A DNA stretch of 64,000 nucleotides from the NCBI RefSeq assembly GCF_002835995.1, contig NZ_PJBZ01000039.1, positions 124,001 to 188,000 of the forward strand, in the 5' to 3' direction. The notes under the pieces are model-generated. The model was given only the letters and a program-made list of their open reading frames with translations, did no database searches and was not told where the DNA came from. This document shows, piece by piece, positions 1 to 8,579 of this stretch (position 1 is its first letter; each line of letters opens with the position of its first letter). Origin of the DNA: Psychromonas sp. Urea-02u-13 (GTDB lineage Bacteria > Pseudomonadota > Gammaproteobacteria > Enterobacterales > Psychromonadaceae). The position numbers and the translations under genes were made by a program.

Positions 1-10
1 CAATATTAGA

Positions 11-34
11 AAGAGCGCTTAGGCGCTCTTTTTT
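11..34 (+). terminator. Rho-independent terminator of the gene left of the window
   Basis: An 8-bp perfect stem (AAGAGCGC/GCGCTCTT) with a TTAG loop is followed by a run of T. It probably ends a rightward gene lying just outside the window. No coding sequence is seen before it here. Confidence 0.8.
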
Positions 35-70
35 GGGTCTATAGAAAAGTAAAAGCTTCGAGAGTATTAG

Positions 71-248
71 CTTCGAGCTTCGACAACAAGCTTTTCGTCG
101 CTATTAGCTCGCTACTCGTAGCTTTAGTAACTTCGAGCTTCGACAACAAGCTTTTCGTCGCTATTAGCTCGCTACTCGTAGCTTTAGTAACTTCGAGCTT
201 CGACAACAAGCTTTTCGTCGCTATTAGCTCGCTACTCGTAGCTTTAGT
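71..248. repeat. 60-bp tandem repeat, about three identical copies
   Basis: Copies lie at 71-130, 131-190 and 191-248 and are identical wherever they overlap, so the expansion is recent. Each unit holds the palindromic-looking TTCGAGCTTCGA. The last copy runs into the tapT stop codon (TTA at 244-246 on the plus strand), so the repeat supplies the 3' end of that gene. No coding role is seen. Confidence 0.9.
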
Positions 249-957
249 CGTTTGATTTCAGCTTATAATAACTCGCATCTGTAGGCAGTTGTTTACGTTC
301 TTTACCTAATAGGTAATTCTCTTTGAACACTTCAAAAAGCAACGCGAGTTGCGCCGCGTTTTTTGTTTCCCCAATATATTCCAATGCCAGTGCGGCTACT
401 TCTGCTGTCGCAAGTTGATTATCTTTTACGGCTTTTCGCACTAAATAGCGTGAGATGTTTTCAGGCGAAAAAGAAAGAACCGGTAGGCTGTCCAAATAAG
501 GACTTTTACGGAACATTTTTTTTGCTTGTGCCCAACTACCATCTAATAAGATAAACAGTGGTTTTTTTCCTGAGATAGGATTATTGTCTTTGTTAATTAG
601 ACGTTCAGGTTCGCTATACTCAGCAGGAAATATCACCATAGGTTGCCACTGAGGATCATTTAATAAGGCGAGCATGTCGCTGTTTGGCTCAGTACGAGAC
701 CAAATATAAGCAAAGGTATCTGGCACTAAGTCAGCAATTAATCGCCCTGTATTACTTGGCTTCAAAATTTCATCATCATACATCAGCAGTAAAAACGCAC
801 TGTTAGTTTGAGCCGTTTTTTTAAGCGGGCAAATACAAAGGTAAGGTAATAACATGCAATTTACACAGCGTGTTATACGGCCTCCTCGCGCTAAAAATGG
901 GCGTGTTGATTGGCTTAAACGTAAATCGTAAAGTTTATGTAGAGCATGGATTCGCAT
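244..957 (-). CDS. tapT: tRNA-uridine aminocarboxypropyltransferase (DTW-domain protein, TapT/YfiP)
   Basis: Cytoplasmic enzyme that in E. coli transfers the 3-amino-3-carboxypropyl group of S-adenosylmethionine to uridine 47 of tRNA, giving acp3U. The 237-aa product aligns by eye with E. coli YfiP over its whole length: an N-terminal cysteine cluster (C31, C34, C41, C43), the PSNTGRLIADL segment near residue 67, and the family motif as DGSW (139-142) followed by KKMFRKSPY. Serine replaces the usual threonine of the DTW signature, a mild change. It is divergent from the RecQ-like gene with only 42 bp between them. I see no strong ribosome binding site. Its stop codon falls inside a tandem repeat copy. 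Family assignment is firm; the exact modified site is taken from the E. coli homologue. Confidence 0.92.
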   Translation of the reverse strand: MRIHALHKLYDLRLSQSTRPFLARGGRITRCVNCMLLPYLCICPLKKTAQTNSAFLLLMYDDEILKPSNTGRLIADLVPDTFAYIWSRTEPNSDMLALLNDPQWQPMVIFPAEYSEPERLINKDNNPISGKKPLFILLDGSWAQAKKMFRKSPYLDSLPVLSFSPENISRYLVRKAVKDNQLATAEVAALALEYIGETKNAAQLALLFEVFKENYLLGKERKQLPTDASYYKLKSND

Positions 958-999
958 CGTATTATCATTTTTTAAAATTTAGTTATACAGGGTAAAGTA

Positions 1000-2919
1000 A
1001 TGAAAAACTTATTACAGCAATATTTTGGATTCAGTGAGTTTCGCAAGGGCCAAGAGCCTGTTATTTCGGCTTTGTTAAATGGGCAGAGTGCCGCCGCTAT
1101 CTTCCCCACGGGTTCAGGGAAATCACTGTGTTACCAATTACCGGCTTTACAGTTGCCTCACCTTACTTTGGTGGTTTCCCCATTACTTGCCTTGATTCAA
1201 GATCAACTCGATTTTTTACGTAAAAAAGGCATAGCAGCTGCCAGCATTCAATCGATGCAAAGCGCGGCAGAGTCTTCTGCTGTTTATAAAGCCGTTGCGG
1301 ATGGTGAGATTAAAATATTATTCATCTCCGTTGAGCGACTGAATAGCGAACGTTTCCGTCAATTCTTAAAACAAGTCCCTATCTCTTTGCTAGTGGTGGA
1401 TGAAGCGCATTGTATTTCTGAATGGGGACATAATTTCCGCCCCGATTACCTCAAACTCGCTTTTTATCGCCAAGAATTCAATATTCAACAAGTCTTATTA
1501 TTAACAGCAACTGCGACCACTCAAGTGATCGAGGATATGGCCAGTAAATTTTCCATCGATAAACAGAACATTACAGTGACAGGCTCTTATCGTAGTAATC
1601 TTAACCTTTCGGTGGTTGGCACGACTGAAGCGAATAAGATGGGCCATTTAGTGCCCTGGCTTGAGCCTAAAAAGCAGTCTGCAGGCATTGTTTACGTTAC
1701 CTTGCAACAAACGACAGAGCGCGTTGCAAAAGCGCTTACAAGTGCGGGTATTTACGCACAGGCATATCATGCAGGTATGCCTAGTGAGCAACGTACGGAT
1801 ATTCAACAGCGTTTTATGTCTGGTGAATTACAACTGATTGTCGCCACCATTGCCTTTGGTATGGGTATTGATAAAAGTGATATTCGTTTTGTAGTGCATT
1901 ACGATTTGCCTAAATCGATAGAGAACTACGCGCAGGAGATTGGTCGCGCAGGGCGAGATGGTCAATCAGCTGAATGTTTAGTATTGGCCAATAAAGACAA
2001 CCTTAATGTCTTAGAAAACTTTGTTTACAGTGATACCCCAGAGCCAAGTGCGATTGATTATATTATCAATGAAGTGGTCAACAGTGGTGGGAACTGGGAA
2101 GTCTTGATGAATAGTTTGTCTAGCCTGTCGAACATTCGTTTACTGGCGTTAAAAACCTTGTTGGTATATTTAGAATTAGAAGACGTGTTAAAGCCTGCTT
2201 ACAGTTATTACGCGGAGTATAAATACAAATTATTAGTACCTGAAACTGAGCTGTTAGGGCGCTTTAAAGAAGAGCGTTACCATTTTGTACAAGCAGTTCT
2301 ACAAAGTTCAGATAAAGCACGGACATGGGCCTCGGTAAACTTTGATAAATTACAAAACTTCTATCCGAGTGATCGTAGCCGTGTGGTGAGTGCCCTTGAT
2401 TACTTGGATCAACAAGGGTTAATGGAGCTTCAAACCAAGCAGATGACTAATGTGTATAAAACCTTTCAGGAACGCATTTCGCCAGATTTAGCGGGAAAAT
2501 TAGCACAACGCTTTAGTGATAAAGAGCAGAGTGAGATTACTCGTATTCATTTTTTATTAGACTTTTTTGCTAGCAAAAGCTGCCTTAACTGGCAATTGGC
2601 TTATTATTTTTCTGATGCCAATTTACAACAACCCTGCGGTCACTGCAGTGTTTGTGCTGGCGCGATCACCACTTTCCCTGAGCGAGAAGGGTTAATGCCA
2701 TTAGTTGATTATGATTTTGTGCAATTAACAGGGCAAATATCAGACAAGCTAGGTAAGCATAAAAGTGATGCTCTACTGGCGCGTTTTTTATGTGGCTTAA
2801 CCACACCAATATTTACACGTTTAAAGGTACGTCAATTACCCGGTTTTGCGACGTTAGAAAAGTATCGTTTTGGCGAGGTATTACATTGGGTCCAAGAAAA
2901 CGGGACAAGCGTCAGCTAA
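1000..2919 (+). CDS. RecQ-like ATP-dependent DNA helicase
   Basis: Superfamily 2 helicase of 639 aa. Walker A is GSGKS (38-42), the Walker B box is DEAH (134-137) followed by CISEWGHNFRPDY, the typical RecQ motif II and aromatic loop. Motif VI (QEIGRAGRDG) lies near residue 313, and a zinc-binding stretch with CGHCSVC lies near 545-552. It is RecQ-like rather than clearly RecQ itself: I cannot recognise an HRDC domain, and the C-terminal 90 residues do not resemble E. coli RecQ. Likely role is unwinding DNA during repair or recombination. The start ATG is the first in frame and lies 42 bp from the divergent tapT. No operon partner follows; the next gene begins 148 bp downstream. Confidence 0.88.
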   Translation: MKNLLQQYFGFSEFRKGQEPVISALLNGQSAAAIFPTGSGKSLCYQLPALQLPHLTLVVSPLLALIQDQLDFLRKKGIAAASIQSMQSAAESSAVYKAVADGEIKILFISVERLNSERFRQFLKQVPISLLVVDEAHCISEWGHNFRPDYLKLAFYRQEFNIQQVLLLTATATTQVIEDMASKFSIDKQNITVTGSYRSNLNLSVVGTTEANKMGHLVPWLEPKKQSAGIVYVTLQQTTERVAKALTSAGIYAQAYHAGMPSEQRTDIQQRFMSGELQLIVATIAFGMGIDKSDIRFVVHYDLPKSIENYAQEIGRAGRDGQSAECLVLANKDNLNVLENFVYSDTPEPSAIDYIINEVVNSGGNWEVLMNSLSSLSNIRLLALKTLLVYLELEDVLKPAYSYYAEYKYKLLVPETELLGRFKEERYHFVQAVLQSSDKARTWASVNFDKLQNFYPSDRSRVVSALDYLDQQGLMELQTKQMTNVYKTFQERISPDLAGKLAQRFSDKEQSEITRIHFLLDFFASKSCLNWQLAYYFSDANLQQPCGHCSVCAGAITTFPEREGLMPLVDYDFVQLTGQISDKLGKHKSDALLARFLCGLTTPIFTRLKVRQLPGFATLEKYRFGEVLHWVQENGTSVS

Positions 2920-3067
2920 ACAATAAGAGGCTGATTTTTGCTCGCATATTGAGTTGCTTTGTTAGTGATAATTCCGCTGTGTTAAATGATGAAAAAATAT
3001 TAATTTAGCGCAATGTAATCGTGAGATTTAGTCCATACTCTTAGCGAAAATAATTGAATAGGCAAAA

Positions 3068-4075
3068 ATGATGAAAAAACGTATTTATATCGCTTACACG
3101 GGCGGTACTATCGGCATGAAACCTTCGGCATCGGGCTTTGTGCCTGTTGAAGGTTATTTAACTGAAACTATCGCTAATATGCCCGATTTTTATCATGATG
3201 ATATGCCTGAGTTTGTGATTAACGAATATTCACCTTTGATTGATTCAGCTAATGTTTCGCCTGAAGTTTGGCAAACTATCGCGCATGATATAGAGGAAAA
3301 CTACGACGCTTTTGATGGTTTCATCGTATTGCATGGCACAGATACTATGTCTTACACCGCCTCTGCGTTGTCTTTTGTTTTTGAAAATTTAACTAAGCCG
3401 ATTATTATTACCGGCTCGCAGATTCCACTTTCTCAATTACGCACAGACGCACGTATTAATCTGCTCAATTCGCTTTATATTGCCGCGCATCATCCTATTA
3501 ACGAAGTCTGCCTATTCTTTAATAATCAGTTATTCAGAGGGAATCGCACCACTAAGCAATATGCCGATGGGTTTGATGCCTTTGTATCACCTAATGTTGC
3601 GCCACTGTTAGAAGCGGGTATTGAGATTAAAAAACTCAGTAAATTACCTAATGTAATGCCTAAAGAAGCGCTAAAAGTGCATTCAATTAAAGTGCAATCG
3701 ATCGCTATATTACATTTGTTTCCAGGGTTGAATTGGCTGGTATTAGATAACCTATTAAAAAGCCCATTACAGGCATTGGTAATATTGACCTATGGCGTGG
3801 GTAACGCACAGCAAGACGAACAATTATTGGATACGTTAAAACGTGCCAGTGAACGAGGCATTGTCATTGTTAACTGTAGTCAATGTTTAAAAGGGGCGGT
3901 TAATATGCAGGGTTATGCAACAGGACATGCATTGAGTGAAGCGGGTGTGATTAGTGGTGCGGATATGACCACAGAAACCGTGATAGCAAAATTGTATTAT
4001 TTGTTGAGCCAATCGTTACCGTATAAAGAATTGGTGACGTTATTTCAACGTGATTTAAGAGGAGAGTTAGGCTAA
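3068..4075 (+). CDS. ansA: Cytoplasmic L-asparaginase I
   Basis: Hydrolyses L-asparagine to aspartate and ammonia. The 335-aa length matches E. coli AnsA (338 aa). The two catalytic threonine motifs are visible: TGGTIG (11-16) and HGTDTM (89-94). There is no signal peptide, in keeping with the low-affinity cytoplasmic type I enzyme rather than periplasmic AnsB. Two ATG codons stand together at the start (3068 and 3071); either could be used. The gene is monocistronic and convergent with the solute-binding protein gene, 29 bp away, with a hairpin (4093-4117) across the junction. Confidence 0.95.
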   Translation: MMKKRIYIAYTGGTIGMKPSASGFVPVEGYLTETIANMPDFYHDDMPEFVINEYSPLIDSANVSPEVWQTIAHDIEENYDAFDGFIVLHGTDTMSYTASALSFVFENLTKPIIITGSQIPLSQLRTDARINLLNSLYIAAHHPINEVCLFFNNQLFRGNRTTKQYADGFDAFVSPNVAPLLEAGIEIKKLSKLPNVMPKEALKVHSIKVQSIAILHLFPGLNWLVLDNLLKSPLQALVILTYGVGNAQQDEQLLDTLKRASERGIVIVNCSQCLKGAVNMQGYATGHALSEAGVISGADMTTETVIAKLYYLLSQSLPYKELVTLFQRDLRGELG

Positions 4076-4092
4076 CTAACTCCCCCCATAAT

Positions 4093-4117
4093 GTTGCTAC
4101 TGATCTATGGTAGCAAC
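4093..4117. terminator. Possible shared hairpin between convergent genes
   Basis: An 8-bp perfect inverted repeat (GTTGCTAC/GTAGCAAC) spans the 3' ends of ansA and the solute-binding protein gene. It has no clear T run, so a terminator role is uncertain. Confidence 0.4.
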
Positions 4118-4926
4118 TCTAACCAGCCTGGGCTGTTAAACCATTTGTTATGCAACTCTTTGAGCGCGCCTGATTTACTTAATTTGCGTAGTTGCGCAGA
4201 TAAATGAGCCTCTAAAAGCGGTTCATCTTTCTTTATCGCAAGACCTATCTCTTCGACTGCTAAAGGCTTTTGTAATGTTGTTAGCTCCTTTGCAGTCTCA
4301 CGAATAACAGCAAGTTCACATATCGCTAAATCCGCAACCAACGCATCTGCTTCACCCGAACGTAATGCCATTAACGCATCTTCGTAATGTTTAATGGTGG
4401 TTAATTTCGCTTTTTCTAAACGATTCTCCGCCAAGGTTTTACTGGTTGAGTTTTCAAGCGCCATTAAATGCACTTTTTCATGATTAAAACCGGTTGATGC
4501 TTTTATCTCTTTTAATCGTTTTTTAGTGATTAACAGTGACTTTCCAGAAAGCGCATAAGGTCCAACAAAGGTGATCTCTTTGCTACGTTCTTCAGTAAAA
4601 GCAAAACCTGAAATGATGATATCTATTTTTCTATCTTCTAATGCTTCCATGAGTTCAGAAAAAGGCATTAATTCAATACGTACTTCTGCACCCACTGATT
4701 TTGCAAGGGCAGTGGTGAGATCAACATCATAACCAATAACAGTTTCAAGATTTGAAACAAAGTTAAAAGGTGGTTGCTCGCCTGACATACCTACCAGTAA
4801 TACGCCGTCTTTTTTAATTCGCTCAAAGGTACTATTTGTTGCGCTAACAACTTGGCTACAAAATAGCGACAATACTAAGCTAATAAACAGGGGCATGAAG
4901 GTGATTTTTTGCTGAAGTTTTAACAT
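4105..4926 (-). CDS. Periplasmic solute-binding protein, family 3 (amino-acid type)
   Basis: Predicted secreted binding protein of 273 aa. The start at 4926 was chosen because AAGGA lies just upstream and it opens a classic signal peptide (MLKLQQ, a hydrophobic stretch, then VVSA); a longer open frame reaching 5046 adds 40 residues that look non-coding. The mature part has the SBP_bac_3 pattern: FERIKKDGVLLVGMSGEQPPF, GYDVDLTTALAKSVGAEV and FTEERSKEITFVGPY. Such proteins bind polar amino acids for an ABC importer or act as a sensory input. No permease or ATPase gene is adjacent, so the ligand and partner are unknown. Confidence 0.85.
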   Translation of the reverse strand: MLKLQQKITFMPLFISLVLSLFCSQVVSATNSTFERIKKDGVLLVGMSGEQPPFNFVSNLETVIGYDVDLTTALAKSVGAEVRIELMPFSELMEALEDRKIDIIISGFAFTEERSKEITFVGPYALSGKSLLITKKRLKEIKASTGFNHEKVHLMALENSTSKTLAENRLEKAKLTTIKHYEDALMALRSGEADALVADLAICELAVIRETAKELTTLQKPLAVEEIGLAIKKDEPLLEAHLSAQLRKLSKSGALKELHNKWFNSPGWLELLP

Positions 4927-5132
4927 GGAATTCCTTTTGATGTTACAAACAAAAACCGAGGGTAATCGCGACATTCTAAAATGTCTATCAGCAGAGTAGA
5001 TAAGTGGTAAGGGGATCATGTAGATTAAATTTAGTTGCTGAACCAATAGTTATTGTTGCTTTTATTTTGATGTTGTTGATGACTTGTTGATTATTCTCAA
5101 TGTTATTGTTAAATCTAAGTAAAAGGGCTGTT

Positions 5133-5752
5133 ATGAAATTTAAAGGTGCTGTAATAACCTCAATGTTATTCTTCTGTTCTTTAGCGAGTGCCGAGTGGGT
5201 TGATTTTGAAGATCTCGTGGTCGGCAAAGAATTTAATTATAAACCTTACTCATCACAGGAATTTGAATTTAAAGCGAGTCGTTATTTTAAAGGAGGATCA
5301 CTCTTTTATTACGATTTCAAAATCGCAGCTAATTTGGGCGACAGCAATAATAATGAGAATTTCTTATCCATCGACTTTGGCAGTAATAGTTGTTTGCCGG
5401 GTATTGCCATAAAACATAAAGAAAAACAGGACTTCGATTTACACGCCTTTGATATCGGAAAATTTATGATCATGATGGTGAGTTTAGTATTTCATTATTA
5501 GCGCTAAACAGCGAAGGCGAGGTGATTAAGGAGGAGCAGTTTGTTATTTCCGAAGCGTTAACACGTATTGAATTAGGTGAGAAATTTCAAAATATGCATG
5601 AATTATTAATTAATGCTGTTTATGTTGATGATATTGATAACAGTGTTGCCCGTTTCGCCCTCGATAATATAGATCTTAGTGTGAGCGGTAGTCACCGAAA
5701 AGCCCCGATGGAAAGCCAATCTAAAAGTGCCAAAACAGCCATGCTGAACTGA
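5133..5752 (+). pseudogene. Secreted hypothetical protein interrupted by a one-base frameshift
   Basis: The first frame (ATG at 5133, after AAAAGGG) encodes a signal peptide ending SLASA and a mature start EWVDFEDLVVGKEF, and stops at 5501. From about 5462 the next frame reads on smoothly as IYDHDGEFSISLLALNSEG and ends at 5752. The two parts join if one A is restored in the A run at 5459-5462, giving about 206 aa. This suggests a recent inactivating deletion, or a sequencing error in a homopolymer. I do not recognise a characterised family. A repeat block starts about 25 bp after the gene. Confidence 0.65.
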
Positions 5753-5778
5753 TTGTAGCTTTCCTGTTGTCCTCTTAG

Positions 5779-6720
5779 TCATTCCCAAGTTATGCCCTCC
5801 GTCATTCCCGAGTTGTTTTATCGGGAATCTTAGTTTGGTTAAGCGACATTATTTGTAGCCACGCAGAAAGCTGTTCGTCTGCGCTCATCACTCTCAAGTT
5901 ATGCCCCCCGTCATTCTCGAGTTGTTTTATCGGGAATCTCAGTTCGGCTAAGCGCCATAATTTGTAGCCACGCAGAAAGTTGTTCGTCTGCGCTCATCCA
6001 GTCAGTGGTTTAACTTAGGTTTTGTAGTTTTCGCCTTTTGAGCGAGTTACTTTCCTTTAAACGGCGAAAGGAAAGTAACCAAAGGAAATGCCGCCCCTGC
6101 CATTTTTTAATCTCGCACGGTCTAGCAGATTTACACGCACCAGCTCAAACAGCACATCCTTGTGCTGACTGAGCTTACGACTGACGTCCTGTCAGTCATT
6201 GCTAAATCTGCCATACCTTAGCAAGAAAAATGGAAGGGGATCCGCGCAGCCACGTTATGCGGTGTCACCTCGTCATTCCCAAGTTATGCCACTCGTCATT
6301 CCCGAGTTGTTTTATCGGGAATCTCAGATCGGCTAAGCGCCATAATTTGTAGCCACGCAGAAAGCTGTTCGTCTGCGTTCATCCAGTCAGTGGTTTAACT
6401 TAGGTTTTGTAGTTTTCGCCTTTTGAGCGAGTTACTTTCCTTTAAACGGCGAAAGGAAAGTAACCAAAGGAAATGCCGCCCCTGCCATTTTTTAATCTCG
6501 CACGGTCTAGCAGATTTAAGCGCACCAGCTCAAACAGCACGTCCTTGTGCTGACTGAGCTTACGACTGACGTCCTGTCAGTCATTACTAAATCTGCCATA
6601 CCTTAGCAAGAAAAATGGAAGGGGATCCGCGCAGCCATGTTGTGCAGTGTCCCCTCGTGATTCCTAGTTATGCCACCCGTCATTCCCGAGTTGTTTTATC
6701 GGGAATCTTATTTTATTTAA
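5779..6720 (+). repeat. 385-bp structured direct repeat: two full copies and two partial copies
   Basis: This otherwise gene-free stretch consists of a 109-bp partial copy (5779-5887), two full copies (5888-6272 and 6273-6657, spacing exactly 385 bp) and a final partial copy (6658 to about 6720). Each copy opens with a short hairpin, ATTCCCGA/TCGGGAAT (for example 5801-5830 and 6295-6324). Full copies contain a 13-bp stem, GTTACTTTCCTTT paired with its complement (6046-6058/6067-6079), then a nested fold: outer stem 6100-6107/6226-6233, middle stem 6125-6133/6203-6211 and two inner hairpins (6142-6175 and 6179-6197). The first partial copy lacks this core. No ORF explains it. It may be a non-autonomous mobile repeat or a structured RNA. 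Confidence 0.85.
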
Positions 6721-6800
6721 ATTATAAATTTGCAGTTCGGCTAGCTCATTCCATTTGTTGTGTTGTTTACTAGGAAAAGGCAAAATCTCTGATCCTTTAG

Positions 6801-7637
6801 TTACGGATCTAATAATGCGGGAATTTTCAATCTATTGTCGTCAAAATAGCTATATCTGCTAATTAAATTTTTAAGTTCAGTATCTTCTTCTAATTCTGTG
6901 CTGATATAAAGCATTTCTAAATAACCTCCTGGGAAGGTGGATTTTAAAATACTTGCGTAACGAGCTTCATTTATCGATAGGAGGTCATGTTCAACGTTAT
7001 AATGGCTATTTCTAATGAAGTTTAATACTTCCGATACAATAGAGGTACTTTCAATTAATGCTTCATAACACCTCTCGTTAGCCTTTAAGCGTTCTAAATT
7101 GTCTAATGTGTGCAATATATCTGGGGAGTTGTGGAATGAATAAGTACATAAAGTTCCAATATCAGAATCTCTTTGGTCTGTGCGACTTATTGTTAGATTT
7201 TGCAACCTGCGCTCGCTAACACTTAGCAAATTAAAAAAAGTACTTTCAAACTGTTGCTGTTTAACAATATCCCCCTGTTTTTGCATTAACTGGCTTTGTA
7301 ATTTCATGCTCTCTTGACTAGCTTCTTGAGCTGTTGCGGAACGTTTTAACTCTTCTTTCGTAGCTTGTAACTCTTCTCGAGTTAATCTTAGCTCTTCAAG
7401 TTGAAGGTAGATTGTATATAACAAAGCAAGTAAGGCTAAAAATGCATATACAGGGCCCAGTGTGCCACCTACAAAACTGCCAATCGCTCCCCAATCGCCT
7501 TGTTCATTACTAACAGCACCATTGAAGTGAGAAAGAAACAAGTAATAGACGTATAAAAAAGGGGCTGTTGCTACAACAATAAATCCCACAATAACTCGTT
7601 TAAAATCAGATTTTTTTTTACTAGTATTTTCTTGCAC
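6801..7637 (-). CDS. Putative phage abortive infection membrane protein (putAbiC-like)
   Basis: A 278-aa protein with two N-terminal membrane segments (about 14-36 and 48-75). The second holds a GSFVGGTLGPVYAFLALLALLYTI motif-like stretch, here split as GSFVGGTLGP and YAFLALLALLYTI. A charged coiled coil rich in EEL/KEEL (about 78-120) follows, then FESTFFNLL (about 133-141) and a helical C-terminal half. This order is typical of proteins annotated as putative phage abortive infection proteins (putAbiC). The start is GTG, with AAGGG six bases upstream. It stands alone between two repeat blocks carrying the same hairpin in opposite orientation, a common setting for acquired defence genes. Function is inferred from family resemblance; no mechanism is visible. 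Confidence 0.72.
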   Translation of the reverse strand: MQENTSKKKSDFKRVIVGFIVVATAPFLYVYYLFLSHFNGAVSNEQGDWGAIGSFVGGTLGPVYAFLALLALLYTIYLQLEELRLTREELQATKEELKRSATAQEASQESMKLQSQLMQKQGDIVKQQQFESTFFNLLSVSERRLQNLTISRTDQRDSDIGTLCTYSFHNSPDILHTLDNLERLKANERCYEALIESTSIVSEVLNFIRNSHYNVEHDLLSINEARYASILKSTFPGGYLEMLYISTELEEDTELKNLISRYSYFDDNRLKIPALLDP

Positions 7638-8035
7638 TCATTGCCCTTAATTCCTATTATTTATGATCATAAAATATTGTACTAGAGGACATACACTAAT
7701 CTACTCTGCATCATATAGTAAATACCGCACAAATAAAGTACAGCAGAACTTATGCGTGTCCTTGTTGGCTGGTAGGTTAAAAACAGTGCATGGGTTTACT
7801 GTTTGAATCGATGCGTTTAGAAGTGATAGATTGGACAAGATTAGAAAACGTCATGGGCGGATTTCTTTTGGTTCTGTTTTCTTTATCCGTTCAAAGAATC
7901 TTGCTACTTCACACTGCGAAACTGCGTTTCGGTTGTTCATCCACTACTCGCTCAAAAGGCGAAAACTGCATAATCCAATTTAATTATCCGACTGGATGAG
8001 TGAAGACGAGCTATTAATTATACCGTTCTAACCAC
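7638..8035. other. Intergenic stretch with a degraded inverted repeat remnant
   Basis: No convincing gene is present; a 69-codon open frame at 7790-7999 runs into repeat remnants and has no good ribosome site. At about 7940-8000 the sequence matches, in reverse complement, pieces of the 385-bp repeat found at 5888-6657 (the GCTCAAAAGGCGAAAACT and GACTGGATGAG segments). The stretch before 7900 shows nothing I recognise. Confidence 0.5.
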
Positions 8036-8478
8036 AATGAGATTCCCGATAAAACAATTCGGGAATGACGGTGTGTGTTTTGATTTTACTGACGGTTGAC
8101 GACTCTATCTGTGATGAGATTCCCGATAAAACAACTCGGGAATGACGGTTTGTGTTTGATTTTACTGACAGTGACAGATTCTATCCGTGCTGAGATTCCC
8201 GATAAAACAATTCGGGAATGACGGTTTGTGTTTGATTTTACTGACAGTTGACGACTCTATCCGTGCTGAGATTCCCGATAAAACAACTCGGGAATGACGG
8301 TTTGTGTTTGATTTTACTGACAGTTGACGATTCTATCTGTGCTGAGGTTCCCGATAAAACAACTCGGGAATGACAGTTTTTTGTTTTGATTTTACTGACA
8401 GTTGACAGTTCTATCTGTACTGAGATTCCCGATAAAACAATTCGGGAATGACGGTTTGTGTTTGATTTTACTGACAGC
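8036..8478 (-). repeat. Tandem array of six 76-78-bp units, each with a hairpin
   Basis: Six units begin their hairpin at 8040, 8117, 8193, 8269, 8345 and 8423. Each has ATTCCCGA/TCGGGAAT arms, then a spacer that is also repeated (TTTGATTTTACTGACAG). The hairpin is the reverse complement of the one that opens each 385-bp repeat left of the abortive-infection gene. Because the spacers are repeated, this is not a CRISPR array. Confidence 0.9.
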
Positions 8479-8531
8479 TGATAGCTAACAACCGATAGCT
8501 AACAGCTGAGTGCTCTTTTATCCCCAGAAAC

Positions 8532-8560
8532 AAAAAAACCAGCACAAGGCTGGTTTTTTT
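8532..8560 (-). terminator. Terminator of ssb
   Basis: A 12-bp stem (A run, CCAGC / GCTGG, T run) with a 5-base loop lies 20 bp after the ssb stop codon. The flanking A and T runs would let it work on both strands. Confidence 0.85.
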
Positions 8561-8579
8561 AACGCTTAAATATTCCGAT

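Noticed and set aside
1000-2919. Part of a defence system such as a RecQ-containing island
   Set aside because: The helicase stands alone beside the housekeeping genes tapT and ansA with no nuclease or other defence partner.
5455-5470. Programmed -1 frameshift in the secreted protein gene
   Set aside because: The local A AAA TTT does not meet the slippery heptamer pattern, and no downstream stimulatory hairpin was seen.
7790-7999. A 69-codon ORF as a possible antitoxin-like partner of the abortive-infection gene
   Set aside because: It overlaps a degraded repeat remnant, has no good ribosome site and its sequence does not look protein-like.
8036-8478. CRISPR-like periodic array
   Set aside because: The segments between hairpins are themselves repeated, no leader is visible and no cas gene is near.
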